Assembly (NCBI GenBank): GCA_040506275.1
Contig: JBEVXD010000008.1
Span: 131,801-195,800 of the forward strand
DNA: 64,000 nt
Direction: 5' to 3'
Source of the DNA: Thiodiazotropha sp040506275
GTDB taxonomy: Bacteria; Pseudomonadota; Gammaproteobacteria; Chromatiales; Chromatiaceae
In this document: positions 1-7,862 of the stretch, piece after piece
Position numbering within the stretch: position 1 is the stretch's first letter
How the letters are laid out: every line of letters begins with the position of its first letter
Made by a program: the position numbers and the translations under genes
Notes under the pieces: generated by a model
Database searches by the model: none
What the model saw: the letters and a program-made list of their open reading frames with translations, nothing else
What the model was told of the DNA's origin: nothing

Positions 1-1
1 A

Positions 2-283
2 TCAGTTCGCTGGACCTCGGGCCAGCAGGTGCACAATTTTCTTCCACCTGATCACAAGGATAAGGATTATAAGCCTGTATCCCGAAATCTTAAGGTGACT
101 CACTACGAAGTGGTGCAGGGACCGACCATGCTAGGTGAAGACCTGGCAATTCAAACAGTTATCATACAATTTGTCTTCCAGGATACTCAGGTTCTCAAAG
201 AACTCAGCGATAAGCAGGAGTGGCGATATGACGAAGAGGCTGAGACCTGGCATCTTTACAGCCCGGTTCCAGAGTATAAATAG
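2..283 (+). CDS. 3' part of an unrecognised protein (5' end outside window)
   Basis: The frame is open to the left edge of the window and stops with TAG at 281-283, so this is probably the C-terminal 93 residues of a longer protein. A GTG at 29 could start an 84-residue protein, but no convincing ribosome site precedes it. The visible part is soluble and rich in acidic and aromatic residues and has no motif I recognise. It ends 14 bases before the likely ATG of the following permease, so the two are probably co-transcribed. Function unknown. Confidence 0.5.
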   Translation, partial: SVRWTSGQQVHNFLPPDHKDKDYKPVSRNLKVTHYEVVQGPTMLGEDLAIQTVIIQFVFQDTQVLKELSDKQEWRYDEEAETWHLYSPVPEYK

Positions 284-297
284 GGTATTTGAAGACT

Positions 298-1320
298 ATG
301 ATTGAGGACTATCGCCCCCTCTCACCTACTTCCAGGTTTCTCTTATCTGCCGCCGCATTCGTTGTAATTGTGGCAGGTATGAAGGCGGCAGTAACCCTAT
401 TGATCCCGTTTTTACTCTCTCTTTTCATTGCAGTGATTGCCGCCCCGCCACTCTTCTATCTGAAAGATAGAGGGGTTCCTAGCGGTTTGGCGATGGTTTC
501 TGTAGTGGGAATGATTATTTTCACCGGTCTGATGCTTGCTTGGCTGGTCGGGGGCTCATTGAATGACTTTACCTCAAATCTTCCAAGCTATCAGGAGGTT
601 CTCAAGCAGCAAAGCGCCAAATTAGTGGCCTGGCTGGGGCGGCAGGGTCTCGAGTTGGAGCTGAACGCGTTGACAGCCTATTTTGACCCGGCCAAAGCAA
701 TGGCCTTAGCCGGCAGCCTAATGAGCAGTCTTGGAAACGTACTGACGCAGGCCTTTCTGATTCTTATCACTGTCATCTTCATGCTCTTCGAAGCGAATGC
801 TTTTCAGGCAAAATTGGAAAATCATGCGGAGAGTCCTGAGCGTTCTCTCGCCAGGGTGAAGGCAATTACATCGAGTATTAAGCGCTACATGGTAATTAAA
901 ACCTCGACCAGTTTGCTGACAGGCGTTTTGGTGGCTACGTTGTTGGCACTGCTTGGTGTGGACTATCCACTGCTTTGGGGTACGTTGGCTTTTCTTTTCA
1001 ATTACGTACCCAATATAGGCTCGATTATTGCTGCCGTGCCTGCAGTGTTGCTGGCAGTCATACAGGTGGGGCCAGAGCTGGCGGCATGGACGGCAGTGGG
1101 TTATTTAATTATTAATAGTGTGGTCGGCAATGGCATCGAACCTCGTTTTATGGGCAAGGGGCTGGGCTTGTCGCCATTGATTGTCTTTATCTCCTTGGTT
1201 TTCTGGGGGTGGATTTTGGGCCCGGTAGGTATGTTTCTCTCTGTACCGCTGACAATGACTATGAAGATTGTCCTCGACAGTAATCCAGATACTCGTAGTT
1301 ATGCAGCAATGTTGGGTTAG
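298..1320 (+). CDS. AI-2E family (PerM/YdiK-type) membrane transporter
   Basis: Inner-membrane protein of about 340 residues, the usual size of the AI-2E transporter family, whose members export autoinducer-2 or act as ion antiporters or general permeases. Paired N-terminal hydrophobic helices (about residues 15-60) and another near 70-90 are followed by a soluble coiled stretch (about 95-145). A C-terminal block of helices contains the family-typical segment FLFNYVPNIGSIIAAVPAVL (about residues 230-250) and a later G-N-x-x-E-P-R-x-M motif. I prefer the ATG at 298. A TTG at 289 in the same frame is possible. The substrate cannot be read from the sequence. Confidence 0.85.
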   Translation: MIEDYRPLSPTSRFLLSAAAFVVIVAGMKAAVTLLIPFLLSLFIAVIAAPPLFYLKDRGVPSGLAMVSVVGMIIFTGLMLAWLVGGSLNDFTSNLPSYQEVLKQQSAKLVAWLGRQGLELELNALTAYFDPAKAMALAGSLMSSLGNVLTQAFLILITVIFMLFEANAFQAKLENHAESPERSLARVKAITSSIKRYMVIKTSTSLLTGVLVATLLALLGVDYPLLWGTLAFLFNYVPNIGSIIAAVPAVLLAVIQVGPELAAWTAVGYLIINSVVGNGIEPRFMGKGLGLSPLIVFISLVFWGWILGPVGMFLSVPLTMTMKIVLDSNPDTRSYAAMLG

Positions 1321-1458
1321 ACCTGGTACCAGATTATTTTGAAGGAGACAGACAGCCGCTTCGATGGCGCCCACGGGTGTCGGTATTATTTACATTGACT
1401 TAAAAACCCACCAGGAATCTAAGTTTTATTCTGTTTAACATCAATGATTTAAAAAACT

Positions 1459-1475
1459 TGGCATGCAGAGTGCTT
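1459..1475 (+). promoter_or_regulatory. Candidate sigma-54 (-24/-12) promoter of the PEP-CTERM gene
   Basis: TGGCATG-caga-GTGCTT fits the RpoN consensus TGGCACG-N4-TTGCT, with the invariant GG and GC dinucleotides at the right spacing. It lies about 50 bases before the start codon, giving a short leader. In PEP-CTERM/exosortase bacteria, RpoN with the PrsK/PrsR two-component system is known to drive PEP-CTERM genes, which makes the match more credible. No PrsR or exosortase gene is in this window. Confidence 0.55.
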
Positions 1476-1524
1476 ATTCGTCTGGGTATAGCACGACGTA
1501 TGTACTTATGAGGTTTTACGAGTC

Positions 1525-2184
1525 ATGAAAAAAATCATCTTATCGGCTTTGGCAATCACTGCTCTCTGCTTATCCACTGTGACCCAGGCGCTGCCTATCT
1601 TTAGTGGCGAAACAGCGGCCGACTTCCGCACCAATCCTGGTGGTGCTGCCAGCAATGCTGCAGGCTACTATATCTGGAGCAACGACACCTATGACCAATG
1701 GGCAGTCCGTTGGACCGGTAATGATTTTGGAACAGTTCTTCGTGGTGACTGGGGTGGTCAGGTAGCACTTACCGACCTCGCTAGTGGAAGTGTTGTAGAT
1801 GTTCGTTTCGAGTCCAGGCAGAGTGATGCGACCTACGTGTTTCAGGATGTAGGCGGTATTGATGACTTTATCAACTTCGATGGTTTTGCAGGATCTGGTT
1901 ACGACGGTTTCAATTTTGCGCTCAATACCCAACATTATGCTGTGTTGAACTTCAGCCTTTGGAGCACGAACTTCACTGGTCTCACCCCCAGCAGTTCACC
2001 GGTTGAAGCCACAGGTATCTTCATCGGTCAGGATTTCAATGCACCTATGGTCGATGTTGTCGCGCAAGGTGATAAGGTCGTACAGAATTTCCAGGTCAGT
2101 GTACCTGAGCCCAGCACGATCGCTCTTCTTGGCCTTGGACTGGTTGGTATTGGTGCCAGCAGACTCGCTCGCAAAAAGAAGTAG
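1525..2184 (+). CDS. PEP-CTERM sorting domain protein
   Basis: Exported protein of 219 residues. Residues 1-22 form a signal peptide (KK, hydrophobic core, A-x-A-like end TQA). The C-terminus carries the full PEP-CTERM tripartite tail: V-P-E-P-S (about 193-197), a transmembrane helix rich in L and G, and a basic end RLARKKK. Such proteins are cut and anchored or released by exosortase (EpsH/XrtA) and are usually linked to exopolysaccharide and floc or biofilm matrix. The mature part is rich in Gly, Asp, Asn and aromatics with no enzyme motif visible. The ATG follows AGG at 1510-1512. It is monocistronic, with a sigma-54-like promoter before and a strong terminator after. Confidence 0.9.
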   Translation: MKKIILSALAITALCLSTVTQALPIFSGETAADFRTNPGGAASNAAGYYIWSNDTYDQWAVRWTGNDFGTVLRGDWGGQVALTDLASGSVVDVRFESRQSDATYVFQDVGGIDDFINFDGFAGSGYDGFNFALNTQHYAVLNFSLWSTNFTGLTPSSSPVEATGIFIGQDFNAPMVDVVAQGDKVVQNFQVSVPEPSTIALLGLGLVGIGASRLARKKK

Positions 2185-2233
2185 CCTTAAAGTTTTATGT
2201 TGAAAGTTCTCCTCCTTTAGAACTCCATCATTG

Positions 2234-2259
2234 AGCCGCCGTAACAGGCGGCTTTTTTT
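2234..2259 (+). terminator. Rho-independent terminator of the PEP-CTERM gene
   Basis: AGCCGCC-gtaaca-GGCGGCT is a perfect 7-bp GC-rich stem followed by a run of seven T, about 50 bases after the stop codon. Confidence 0.85.
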
Positions 2260-2720
2260 CGTTTTGAATAAAAAAAGAATTTTTGAACTGTTTGTAAGTA
2301 GTTCGTCTATTCCCATCAACCTCTTCGAAAGCGTACTCTGATTTGCGGAGTTGCACACAGCTTATAGTGGAGGTCGTCAATTCAATAGTTATTTAATACA
2401 GATATCCTAACCATTACTGTAAATCGCCAAGTTCATATAAGTGTGATTTGTAGGGTGCGGCCTGCCGCACCGGAAGGGTGTAGTCTGCCCAGGATCCCAG
2501 GTATTAACCTTTTCCCATCAGCATCCATTGAAAGATACTGTCTGTTAACCTTCTTATTAAATGTTTTGCCACAGTTGAGTATGGCGCTACAACGCCCACC
2601 ACACACTGCTTAAAACAATTGGTGCGGTTCTTGTGATTAGGCTGAATATTATGAGTCGTAGCAGGAGGGATTATCAAAGAAATTGGTGGACAACCCTGTG
2701 GCTGCCCACCATTCTAGCGA
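2260..2720. other. Intergenic stretch with one REP-like palindrome
   Basis: About 460 bases without a convincing gene. At 2454-2471 there is a perfect palindrome, GGTGCGGC-ct-GCCGCACC, preceded by TA. It resembles the GGGTGCGG..CCGCACC extragenic repeats scattered in many gammaproteobacterial genomes. Only one copy lies in this window, so the repeat status is inferred from memory of the pattern. Short open frames here have no coding character. Confidence 0.4.
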
Positions 2721-3554
2721 TCAGTCGCGAATGACTATTTCCACTCGGCGATTCTTTAACCGTCCAGCAGATGTACTATTATCGGTGATGGGAGATGTCT
2801 CACCGAGGCCAAGCGTATCAATCCTGGATGAGTCTACACCGACTTGTACCAATGCCTCTTTAACCGATAGAGCCCGTCTTTCTGAGAGATCCATATTGAA
2901 TTCATCAGTGCCTACGTTATCTGTGTGTCCTTCGACTAAAACTGTTTTTTCAGGATACTCCTGTAGAAACGCAGCGAGTTTATCGATGGTGTTCATAGCG
3001 CCGGGAAGAAGCTCAGTCTTACCGGTTGAGAAAAGCACATCACCCAGAGTCATGACCATGCCACGCTCGGTTTTGAGGGCCTGTAACTCCTCAAGTTCAC
3101 GGCGAAGGGCTTCAGCTTTTGCCAAGGCACTCTCTCTTTCCAACAGAGCGGCCTCCTTATCACGAAGGGCCTGGGTCTTAGCCTGTTGCTCGAGTTGTAT
3201 CTCTATTTCCCGTGCCTTGAGGCGTTCCTTGTTCTTAACATCACCAAGCTCCTGAAGTCTGGCATTAGCCGCTTTTCGGGCAGCGATGGCACGAGCTGCT
3301 TCAACGCGTGTACTGCCCACATAGGCGAGTGAGGTCATATCTTCGTCGGTCTCTGCAGTAGCCGCTCGATTTAGCGCTTTGGAGGCTCTTTCAAGCTCTG
3401 TCGAGGCATACTGTAGAATCTGTTCATCCTGCTTTGCTTCAGCGAAGGCTTGCTCAGCCTCAGTAAGGGCTTGGTTTTTCTGGATGGTGCTGCAACCAGT
3501 TTGCAATATCGCAAGGGCAGCAAAGATCATCAAACTGTAAAAAATCCGGGACAT
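2721..3554 (-). CDS. OmpA-family lipoprotein with DUF4398-like helical region
   Basis: Lipoprotein of 277 residues. The signal peptide ends in lipobox L-Q-T-G-C with the lipidated Cys at residue 21. Residues about 25-165 are a charged, Ala/Glu-rich helical region of DUF4398 type. Residues about 165-275 form an OmpA-like peptidoglycan-binding domain, with the hallmark EGHTDNVG and the following N-x-x-L-S-x-x-R-A and N-R-R-V-E motifs. It probably tethers the outer membrane to peptidoglycan. It lies 38 bases downstream of a second DUF4398-like lipoprotein in the same direction, so they form a likely two-gene operon. Confidence 0.87.
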   Translation of the reverse strand: MSRIFYSLMIFAALAILQTGCSTIQKNQALTEAEQAFAEAKQDEQILQYASTELERASKALNRAATAETDEDMTSLAYVGSTRVEAARAIAARKAANARLQELGDVKNKERLKAREIEIQLEQQAKTQALRDKEAALLERESALAKAEALRRELEELQALKTERGMVMTLGDVLFSTGKTELLPGAMNTIDKLAAFLQEYPEKTVLVEGHTDNVGTDEFNMDLSERRALSVKEALVQVGVDSSRIDTLGLGETSPITDNSTSAGRLKNRRVEIVIRD

Positions 3555-3592
3555 GGCGGGTACTCCCTCTGAAATCTTGTTTTTAAGTGGAT

Positions 3593-3991
3593 CTATCTCT
3601 GCCTTTTTCTGGCGCGCATTATCTCTTCACGTAGCACTTTAATGCTGTTTTCGAGTTCGCTGACGGCCATGTCTGTTTCCGCTTTTGCGGTGATTGCCTG
3701 AGCCAGCTCTGCATCAGCCTGAGCCTCTTCAGCAAGCCTTTTTGCTTCACTGTAATTCTCTTTGGCTATCGCCTCTCTGGCGTGTTTTAGTTTTTGTCGT
3801 GCACGATCCATGCGCACGGGTGCATGTTTGGAGGCCTCTTCACTCTCAACAGCAGTGAGGGCTGTTTGAGCGGCTGATAGTTCTGCTATAGGCTTGGGAG
3901 CAGAGCTGCACCCCTGTATTGCAATGAAAATCAGGGTAATGAGTGCGGGGAACATAAATGCCCGCCAACTTGATATTAGAGATTTCAGCAT
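3593..3991 (-). CDS. DUF4398-type lipoprotein
   Basis: Small lipoprotein of 132 residues. A long hydrophobic signal ends in I-Q-G-C-S-S, with the lipid-modified Cys at 28. The mature part is almost entirely amphipathic helix rich in Ala, Glu, Lys and Arg, with the repeated A-x-x-x-L-A pattern of the DUF4398 family. It is probably the first gene of a pair with the OmpA-like lipoprotein downstream, which has a related helical region, so the two may assemble by coiled-coil contact in the periplasm (inference). The biochemical role of DUF4398 is unknown. Confidence 0.75.
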   Translation of the reverse strand: MLKSLISSWRAFMFPALITLIFIAIQGCSSAPKPIAELSAAQTALTAVESEEASKHAPVRMDRARQKLKHAREAIAKENYSEAKRLAEEAQADAELAQAITAKAETDMAVSELENSIKVLREEIMRARKRQR

Positions 3992-4289
3992 GACGACATT
4001 CCTTATTGTTTAGATTCGGCAGTCTGGTAATTTTTATTGTAGATAGATTATTGAAGGCTTTGGTTTTTCCGTCAACCACGCTTTCTTTGAGTGTGATCGG
4101 GTTATACAAAACCAGTATCTACAGTAAGTGTCTCTGGCCTTGAGCTGATTAGAACAGAACCACCGCGTATAAGCATACCTCAGATTGTGGTTGCCCAAAG
4201 GTATTCTTTCTTGTTATTTAACGATTTATAACGATTGTATTATCGCAGGAGCGGCCAAATCTGTGTCGTTTGAGTCTTTTGTTGGAAGG
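3992..4289. other. Intergenic stretch, nothing recognised
   Basis: About 300 AT-rich bases between the lipoprotein pair and the DUF3501 gene. It must hold the promoter of the minus-strand lipoprotein genes at its left end, but no clear -35/-10 pair stands out and no gene is supported. Confidence 0.35.
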
Positions 4290-4325
4290 ATCATATCGAC
4301 TCTGAAAAAACAGAGTCGATATGAT
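4290..4325. repeat. Perfect 15-bp inverted repeat (possible bidirectional terminator)
   Basis: ATCATATCGACTCTG, then six A, then CAGAGTCGATATGAT. The stem is perfect over 15 bp and lies 6 bases beyond the stop codon of the minus-strand DUF3501 gene. On the minus strand the loop is T6 and no T-run follows, so it is not a textbook intrinsic terminator. It would still be a very stable 3' hairpin ending the rubrerythrin operon transcript and protecting it from exonucleases. Confidence 0.6.
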
Positions 4326-4331
4326 GGATGG

Positions 4332-4916
4332 TCAATGGAGATCGCTGATTAAAGATGCTTTAACAGGGGAGTCAAGATTTTCAACAGTGTAATCGTAGTT
4401 TGTGTGATCGATACCTGCAGAGAGGCTTGCACCCTTTTTCAAACTATCAATCATCTCATCAGAGAGCTCGAAGCGGATAAAATGTACAGCTGAAGTTTTG
4501 TCTTCAGTCGAACGTTCAAGATCTTCATTGGCAATCGGACGCACTTTTTCGTAACCCTCAACCTGGATCCAGATCGAATTCTCAATGCCGATCAGCTGAC
4601 CCAATGCCTGTTTACGCTCTTCGACGTCGTGGTACTCCACCATGAAGGTGGCCTTCCAGTTTGTGCCATCGGGAATTAATGGGTTGTAGACATCCAGCTC
4701 ATCCTGGATGCCGTCAGGTTCAAAGATGCGTTCTATACGTAACATCTCTTGAATCTGGTACTGCATTGTCAGTTCATCTTCAAAATAGAGCGCGGCATGT
4801 GGGCCAATAGGTAATCGCCGGGATTTTTTGTGATCCATAACGCGAGCCCTGAACTCCTGGCGGATGCGGGCATACTCTTCGAGACTGTAGAGGTCTTCAT
4901 GGGAAAGCTGAGTCAT
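4332..4916 (-). CDS. DUF3501 family protein
   Basis: Soluble protein of 194 residues that I assign to DUF3501 from its overall sequence (the region around R-R-L-P-I-G-P-H, the L-I-G-I-E segment, the acidic C-terminal half) and from its setting. DUF3501 is habitually encoded beside rubrerythrin and a GlpC-like Fe-S protein. No catalytic motif is known. It is the last gene of the rubrerythrin / Fe-S oxidoreductase / EncFtn-like operon, 15 bases after the EncFtn-like gene, followed by a 15-bp hairpin. A role in iron or peroxide handling is inferred only from neighbours. Confidence 0.75.
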   Translation of the reverse strand: MTQLSHEDLYSLEEYARIRQEFRARVMDHKKSRRLPIGPHAALYFEDELTMQYQIQEMLRIERIFEPDGIQDELDVYNPLIPDGTNWKATFMVEYHDVEERKQALGQLIGIENSIWIQVEGYEKVRPIANEDLERSTEDKTSAVHFIRFELSDEMIDSLKKGASLSAGIDHTNYDYTVENLDSPVKASLISDLH

Positions 4917-4931
4917 GCGACTCTCCTAATA

Positions 4932-5219
4932 TTATTCATGTGCAATAGTCTTGTCAGTAAACAGGTAGTCTTTCAGCTCTTTATCGAAGCTCGGATCCTG
5001 ACGCCGAATCCACTCCAGTACCATCGCAGCATGCTCCTTCTCCTCATCTCGGTTATGGGCGAGAATATTACGAAGTTCCGGGTTGCTGCAGGCATCTACC
5101 CGCTGGTTGTACCAGTCGACTGCTTCCAGTTCTTCCATCAGAGAAACGATAGCGCGATGCATATCTCTGGTCTCTTCACTGAGTTGTTCTACGGGTTCGT
5201 GATACCCTTCATTTGACAT
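4932..5219 (-). CDS. Encapsulated-ferritin (EncFtn)-like ferroxidase without encapsulin
   Basis: Protein of 95 residues closely resembling the EncFtn family, which assembles as a ring of two-helix dimers and oxidises Fe(II). The signature MEELEAVDWYNQR (28-40) and AHNRDEEKEHAAM (54-66) contain the ferroxidase ligands: E30, E60 and H63 here match E32, E62 and H65 of the Rhodospirillum rubrum protein as I recall it. W36, Y37 and entry-site acids E29 and E32 are also kept. The chain ends soon after Y-L-F-T and has no C-terminal encapsulin-targeting peptide. No encapsulin gene is in the window. It sits between a Fe-S oxidoreductase and DUF3501, 15 bases from each. Confidence 0.87.
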   Translation of the reverse strand: MSNEGYHEPVEQLSEETRDMHRAIVSLMEELEAVDWYNQRVDACSNPELRNILAHNRDEEKEHAAMVLEWIRRQDPSFDKELKDYLFTDKTIAHE

Positions 5220-5234
5220 TATATCTCTCCGTTA

Positions 5235-6578
5235 TTAAATGCCGTAAGCCCTTCGTATCAGGCTTATGGGGTGTTCCGGCTGTCTGCCGTCCTGGAGGCC
5301 GTTTTCGATGTGATGTCCAGCCATTGGGCAGTCACTGCCATAATAATCCGCTTCGGCCTGCTTTACCCGATTCACTACAGGTTTACCAATCTTCATCGCA
5401 TGCTTATGAAATTCACTTTTTACAGCGTAGGTTCCATCATGGCCTGAGCAACGCTCAATAGCAGTAACCTGGGTGTCTGGTATCAGGGTTAGTAACTCTT
5501 TGGTTTTGGCACCGACATTCTGTACCCGTTGGTGACAGGCTGCATGGTAGGCCACCTTGCCCAGGCCCTGTTTGAAATCAGTTTTGAGTAAACCTGATTT
5601 GTGTCGAATAATCAGATATTCGAAGATATCGAAGACCGCATCGGCTACTTTTCTGACCTGAGGATCGTCTGGAAACAGTAAAGGTAGTTCCTGCTTGAAC
5701 ATCAGTGCACAGGACGGCACAGGTGCGACAATGTCCCAGCCTTCATCGACTAATTTGGCCAACACAGGTATGTTCGCATCTTTTGCCTCTTCCACTGCAT
5801 CAAGATTGCCTAATTCCAACTTTGGCATACCGCAGCACTGCTCTTTCTCCGCAAGGGTCACGGGGATCTCGTTATGCTCAAACACTGCGCTAAGGTCCTC
5901 ACCTACATGGGGCTCGTTATAGTTGCCATAGCAGGTGCCAAACAGGGCCACTTTTCCTTTGGTTTTGCCAGCAGGTACTCCATCCGCTTCGATGGATATC
6001 TTCTCTGCCAGGCGCTTGCGCAGTGTTTTGCTGTGAAATTCAGGTAGTTTGGCCTCGGGGTGAACGCCCAAAGCGTGGTCGAGAATTTCACGGAAGTTCT
6101 TTGTTTTGTTGAAATGGTTAACTACACCGGAAACAACGGGTATGCCTGCCAGCTTGCCAAGATTGTCAGTGCTGGTCAGCAGCCGGTCACGCAGTTTCAC
6201 ATCGCCATTTTTATATTTAACTGCCTTGGCCCTTAGCATCAGGTGAGGAAAGTCGATATTCCATTCATGAGGTGGTACGTAGGGACATTTCGTCATGTAG
6301 CAGAGATCACATAGATAGCAGTGGTCTACCACCTGCCAGTAATCCTCTTTTGCAACCCCATCGACTTCCAAGGTCTCTGATTCATCCACCAGATCGAACA
6401 AACTTGGAAAGCTCTGACAAAGGCTGACGCAGCGTCTACACCCATGGCACAGGTCAAAGACCCGTTCCAACTCCTCCATCAGACTCTGTTCGTTGTAGTA
6501 TTCGGGACTCTTCCAGTCGATTGGGTGCCTTGTTGGGGCCTCCAGATTGCCTTCTCTTTGACCGGTGGGTGCTGCCAT
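5235..6578 (-). CDS. GlpC/HdrD-like Fe-S oxidoreductase (two 4Fe-4S clusters, CCG domains)
   Basis: Cytoplasmic or membrane-peripheral protein of about 447 residues. Near the N-terminus are two ferredoxin-type clusters (C-H-G-C-R-R-C-V-S-L-C and C-Y-L-C-D-L-C-Y-M-T-K-C-P). The C-terminal half has two cysteine-rich CCG-type modules (around E-Q-C-C-G-M-P and Y-H-A-A-C-H), which in heterodisulfide reductase and GlpC bind non-cubane clusters or quinone-linked redox centres. I chose the ATG at 6578 because AGGAG stands 10 bases before it. A longer frame starts at 6614. It probably carries electrons for the adjoining rubrerythrin and ferroxidase (inference from conserved neighbourhood). The donor and acceptor are unknown. 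Confidence 0.85.
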   Translation of the reverse strand: MAAPTGQREGNLEAPTRHPIDWKSPEYYNEQSLMEELERVFDLCHGCRRCVSLCQSFPSLFDLVDESETLEVDGVAKEDYWQVVDHCYLCDLCYMTKCPYVPPHEWNIDFPHLMLRAKAVKYKNGDVKLRDRLLTSTDNLGKLAGIPVVSGVVNHFNKTKNFREILDHALGVHPEAKLPEFHSKTLRKRLAEKISIEADGVPAGKTKGKVALFGTCYGNYNEPHVGEDLSAVFEHNEIPVTLAEKEQCCGMPKLELGNLDAVEEAKDANIPVLAKLVDEGWDIVAPVPSCALMFKQELPLLFPDDPQVRKVADAVFDIFEYLIIRHKSGLLKTDFKQGLGKVAYHAACHQRVQNVGAKTKELLTLIPDTQVTAIERCSGHDGTYAVKSEFHKHAMKIGKPVVNRVKQAEADYYGSDCPMAGHHIENGLQDGRQPEHPISLIRRAYGI

Positions 6579-6604
6579 GAATATGTACTCCTGGTTGATG
6601 CTTG

Positions 6605-6654
6605 GCGGCCCCACTCGGAGGCCGCTTGATCGGGTAAAGCCTTCTACCGGAAGG
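6605..6654 (-). terminator. Two intercistronic hairpins after rubrerythrin
   Basis: Between the rubrerythrin stop and the Fe-S oxidoreductase start there are two stem-loops: GCGGCC/GGCCGC at 6605-6625 and GCCTTC-tacc-GGAAGG at 6639-6654. Neither has a proper T-run in the minus direction, so they look like attenuator or RNA-processing hairpins. They may lower expression of the downstream three genes relative to rubrerythrin. Confidence 0.5.
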
Positions 6655-6656
6655 AT

Positions 6657-7073
6657 TTATTCCATCTCGTCCAGCGCCTTTTGGTAACGGTTGGCATGTG
6701 AACGCTCAGCCTTGGCCAGGGTTTCAAACCAATCGGCTACTTCATCAAATCCCTCGTCACGGGCAGTTTTAGCCATGCCAGGATACATATCGGTGTATTC
6801 GTGGGTCTCGCCTGCAACAGCTGCTGCCAGGTTGTCACCGGTTGCGCCAATCGGCAGGCCGGTAGCTGGATCACCACACTGTTCGAGATATTCAAGATGA
6901 CCGTGTGCATGACCGGTTTCACCTTCGGCGGTTGAGCGGAACAGAGCCGCTACATCGTTGTAACCCTCAATGTCCGCTTTACCTGCGAAGTAGAGATAGC
7001 GACGGTTAGCTTGGGATTCTCCGGCGAATGCGTCTTTTAGGTTTTGTTCTGTGTTACTACCTTTGAGTTCCAT
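6657..7073 (-). CDS. Rubrerythrin-family di-iron protein lacking rubredoxin domain
   Basis: Protein of 138 residues made of the four-helix di-iron domain alone. Iron ligands are visible as E-x-x-x-N-R-R-Y (E19 region), E-G-E-T-G-H-A-H, A-G-E-T-H-E-Y and A-K-A-E-R-S-H-A. The usual C-terminal rubredoxin-like FeS4 domain is missing, so electrons for peroxide reduction must come from another protein, plausibly the Fe-S oxidoreductase encoded next. It is the first gene of the operon, transcribed away from the Fur-family regulator. A Fur/Irr-type palindrome lies 69 bases before its start. A cytoplasmic H2O2 reductase role is likely from the family. Confidence 0.9.
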   Translation of the reverse strand: MELKGSNTEQNLKDAFAGESQANRRYLYFAGKADIEGYNDVAALFRSTAEGETGHAHGHLEYLEQCGDPATGLPIGATGDNLAAAVAGETHEYTDMYPGMAKTARDEGFDEVADWFETLAKAERSHANRYQKALDEME

Positions 7074-7141
7074 ATCTGGTTCTCCGAAATGATGGTTATT
7101 GTGAAATCGTACGATTAGTCATACAGACTCTCCGCTGCTTA

Positions 7142-7156
7142 TTAGAATAGTTCTAA
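7142..7156. promoter_or_regulatory. Predicted Irr/PerR-type operator (rubrerythrin side)
   Basis: TTAGAA-tag-TTCTAA is a perfect 6+6 palindrome. With its flanks (A on the left, A on the right) it matches the rhizobial Irr ICE consensus TTTAGAA-N3-TTCTAAA except for one base. It lies between the divergent rubrerythrin and Fur-family genes, closer to rubrerythrin. A second copy precedes the cytochrome c peroxidase gene (7863-7879). Confidence 0.65.
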
Positions 7157-7340
7157 AAATAATTGGAAGCGAATGGTCTTTTCGATGGTATTGATAGACG
7201 TTGCCTATTGATTGTGAGGTGATCCTGATAGTTAATTCCACTGTCATATTTTAATGACATGATTGATTTATAATTGTCTGTATTTCACGAGGATTTACCG
7301 TCATATAGCATTGTGGTGAGAGAGGCCTTATACTGTTCAG

Positions 7341-7778
7341 ATGGAATTGAGAGATCAACAGCCGATCGAGCAGAATCGCAACATAACCGAGATGTTGAAT
7401 GCTCATGGGGTAAATCCGACCAAACAGAGGCGACTCATTGCTGATGTTCTGTTTGCGCGTAACCAGCATGTGACGGCTGATCAGCTCTTCGATGCAGTAA
7501 AGCAAACAGGAAGTCGAGTCTCCAAGGCAACGGTTTACAACACCCTGGGACTTTTTGCCCGAAAGAAGTTGATTCGGGAGATCTTCATCGACGCCACCCG
7601 TACTTTCTACGACTCCAATAACAGTCACCACCATCACTTCTATAATGTCGATACTGGGGATTTGATCGACATTAAAGAGCGTTTAGCGCCCCATTTCCTT
7701 GGTCCTAACCTACCCGATGGAACGGCTATGGAAGTCGTTGATTTAGTGATCAGAGTTAAAAATAAAAACGCTGAATAG
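7341..7778 (+). CDS. Fur-family repressor, Irr/PerR-like
   Basis: Regulator of 145 residues. The winged-helix DNA-binding domain covers residues about 15-90, including P-T-K-Q-R-R and the recognition region S-R-V-S-K-A-T-V-Y-N-T-L. A dimerisation part follows with four successive His (H-H-H-H-F-Y-N-V-D-T-G, about 97-107). It lacks the C-terminal C-x2-C zinc knuckle of Fur and Zur. The histidine run and missing cysteines recall Irr (haem- or iron-responsive) and some PerR proteins. It is divergent from the rubrerythrin operon and upstream of a cytochrome c peroxidase. Predicted palindromes next to both suggest it controls them. The ligand (Fe, Mn, haem or peroxide) cannot be read. Confidence 0.85.
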   Translation: MELRDQQPIEQNRNITEMLNAHGVNPTKQRRLIADVLFARNQHVTADQLFDAVKQTGSRVSKATVYNTLGLFARKKLIREIFIDATRTFYDSNNSHHHHFYNVDTGDLIDIKERLAPHFLGPNLPDGTAMEVVDLVIRVKNKNAE

Positions 7779-7862
7779 TTAACTATCTTCTCGTCCAGCC
7801 TGCTCTTAGTCACCCCCTGAACACAAACACTTTATTCGATTGATCTACGTCATTGCGTTAGT

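Noticed and set aside
4332..7073. An encapsulin nanocompartment operon
   Set aside because: An EncFtn-like cargo is present but no shell protein or targeting peptide was found in the window.
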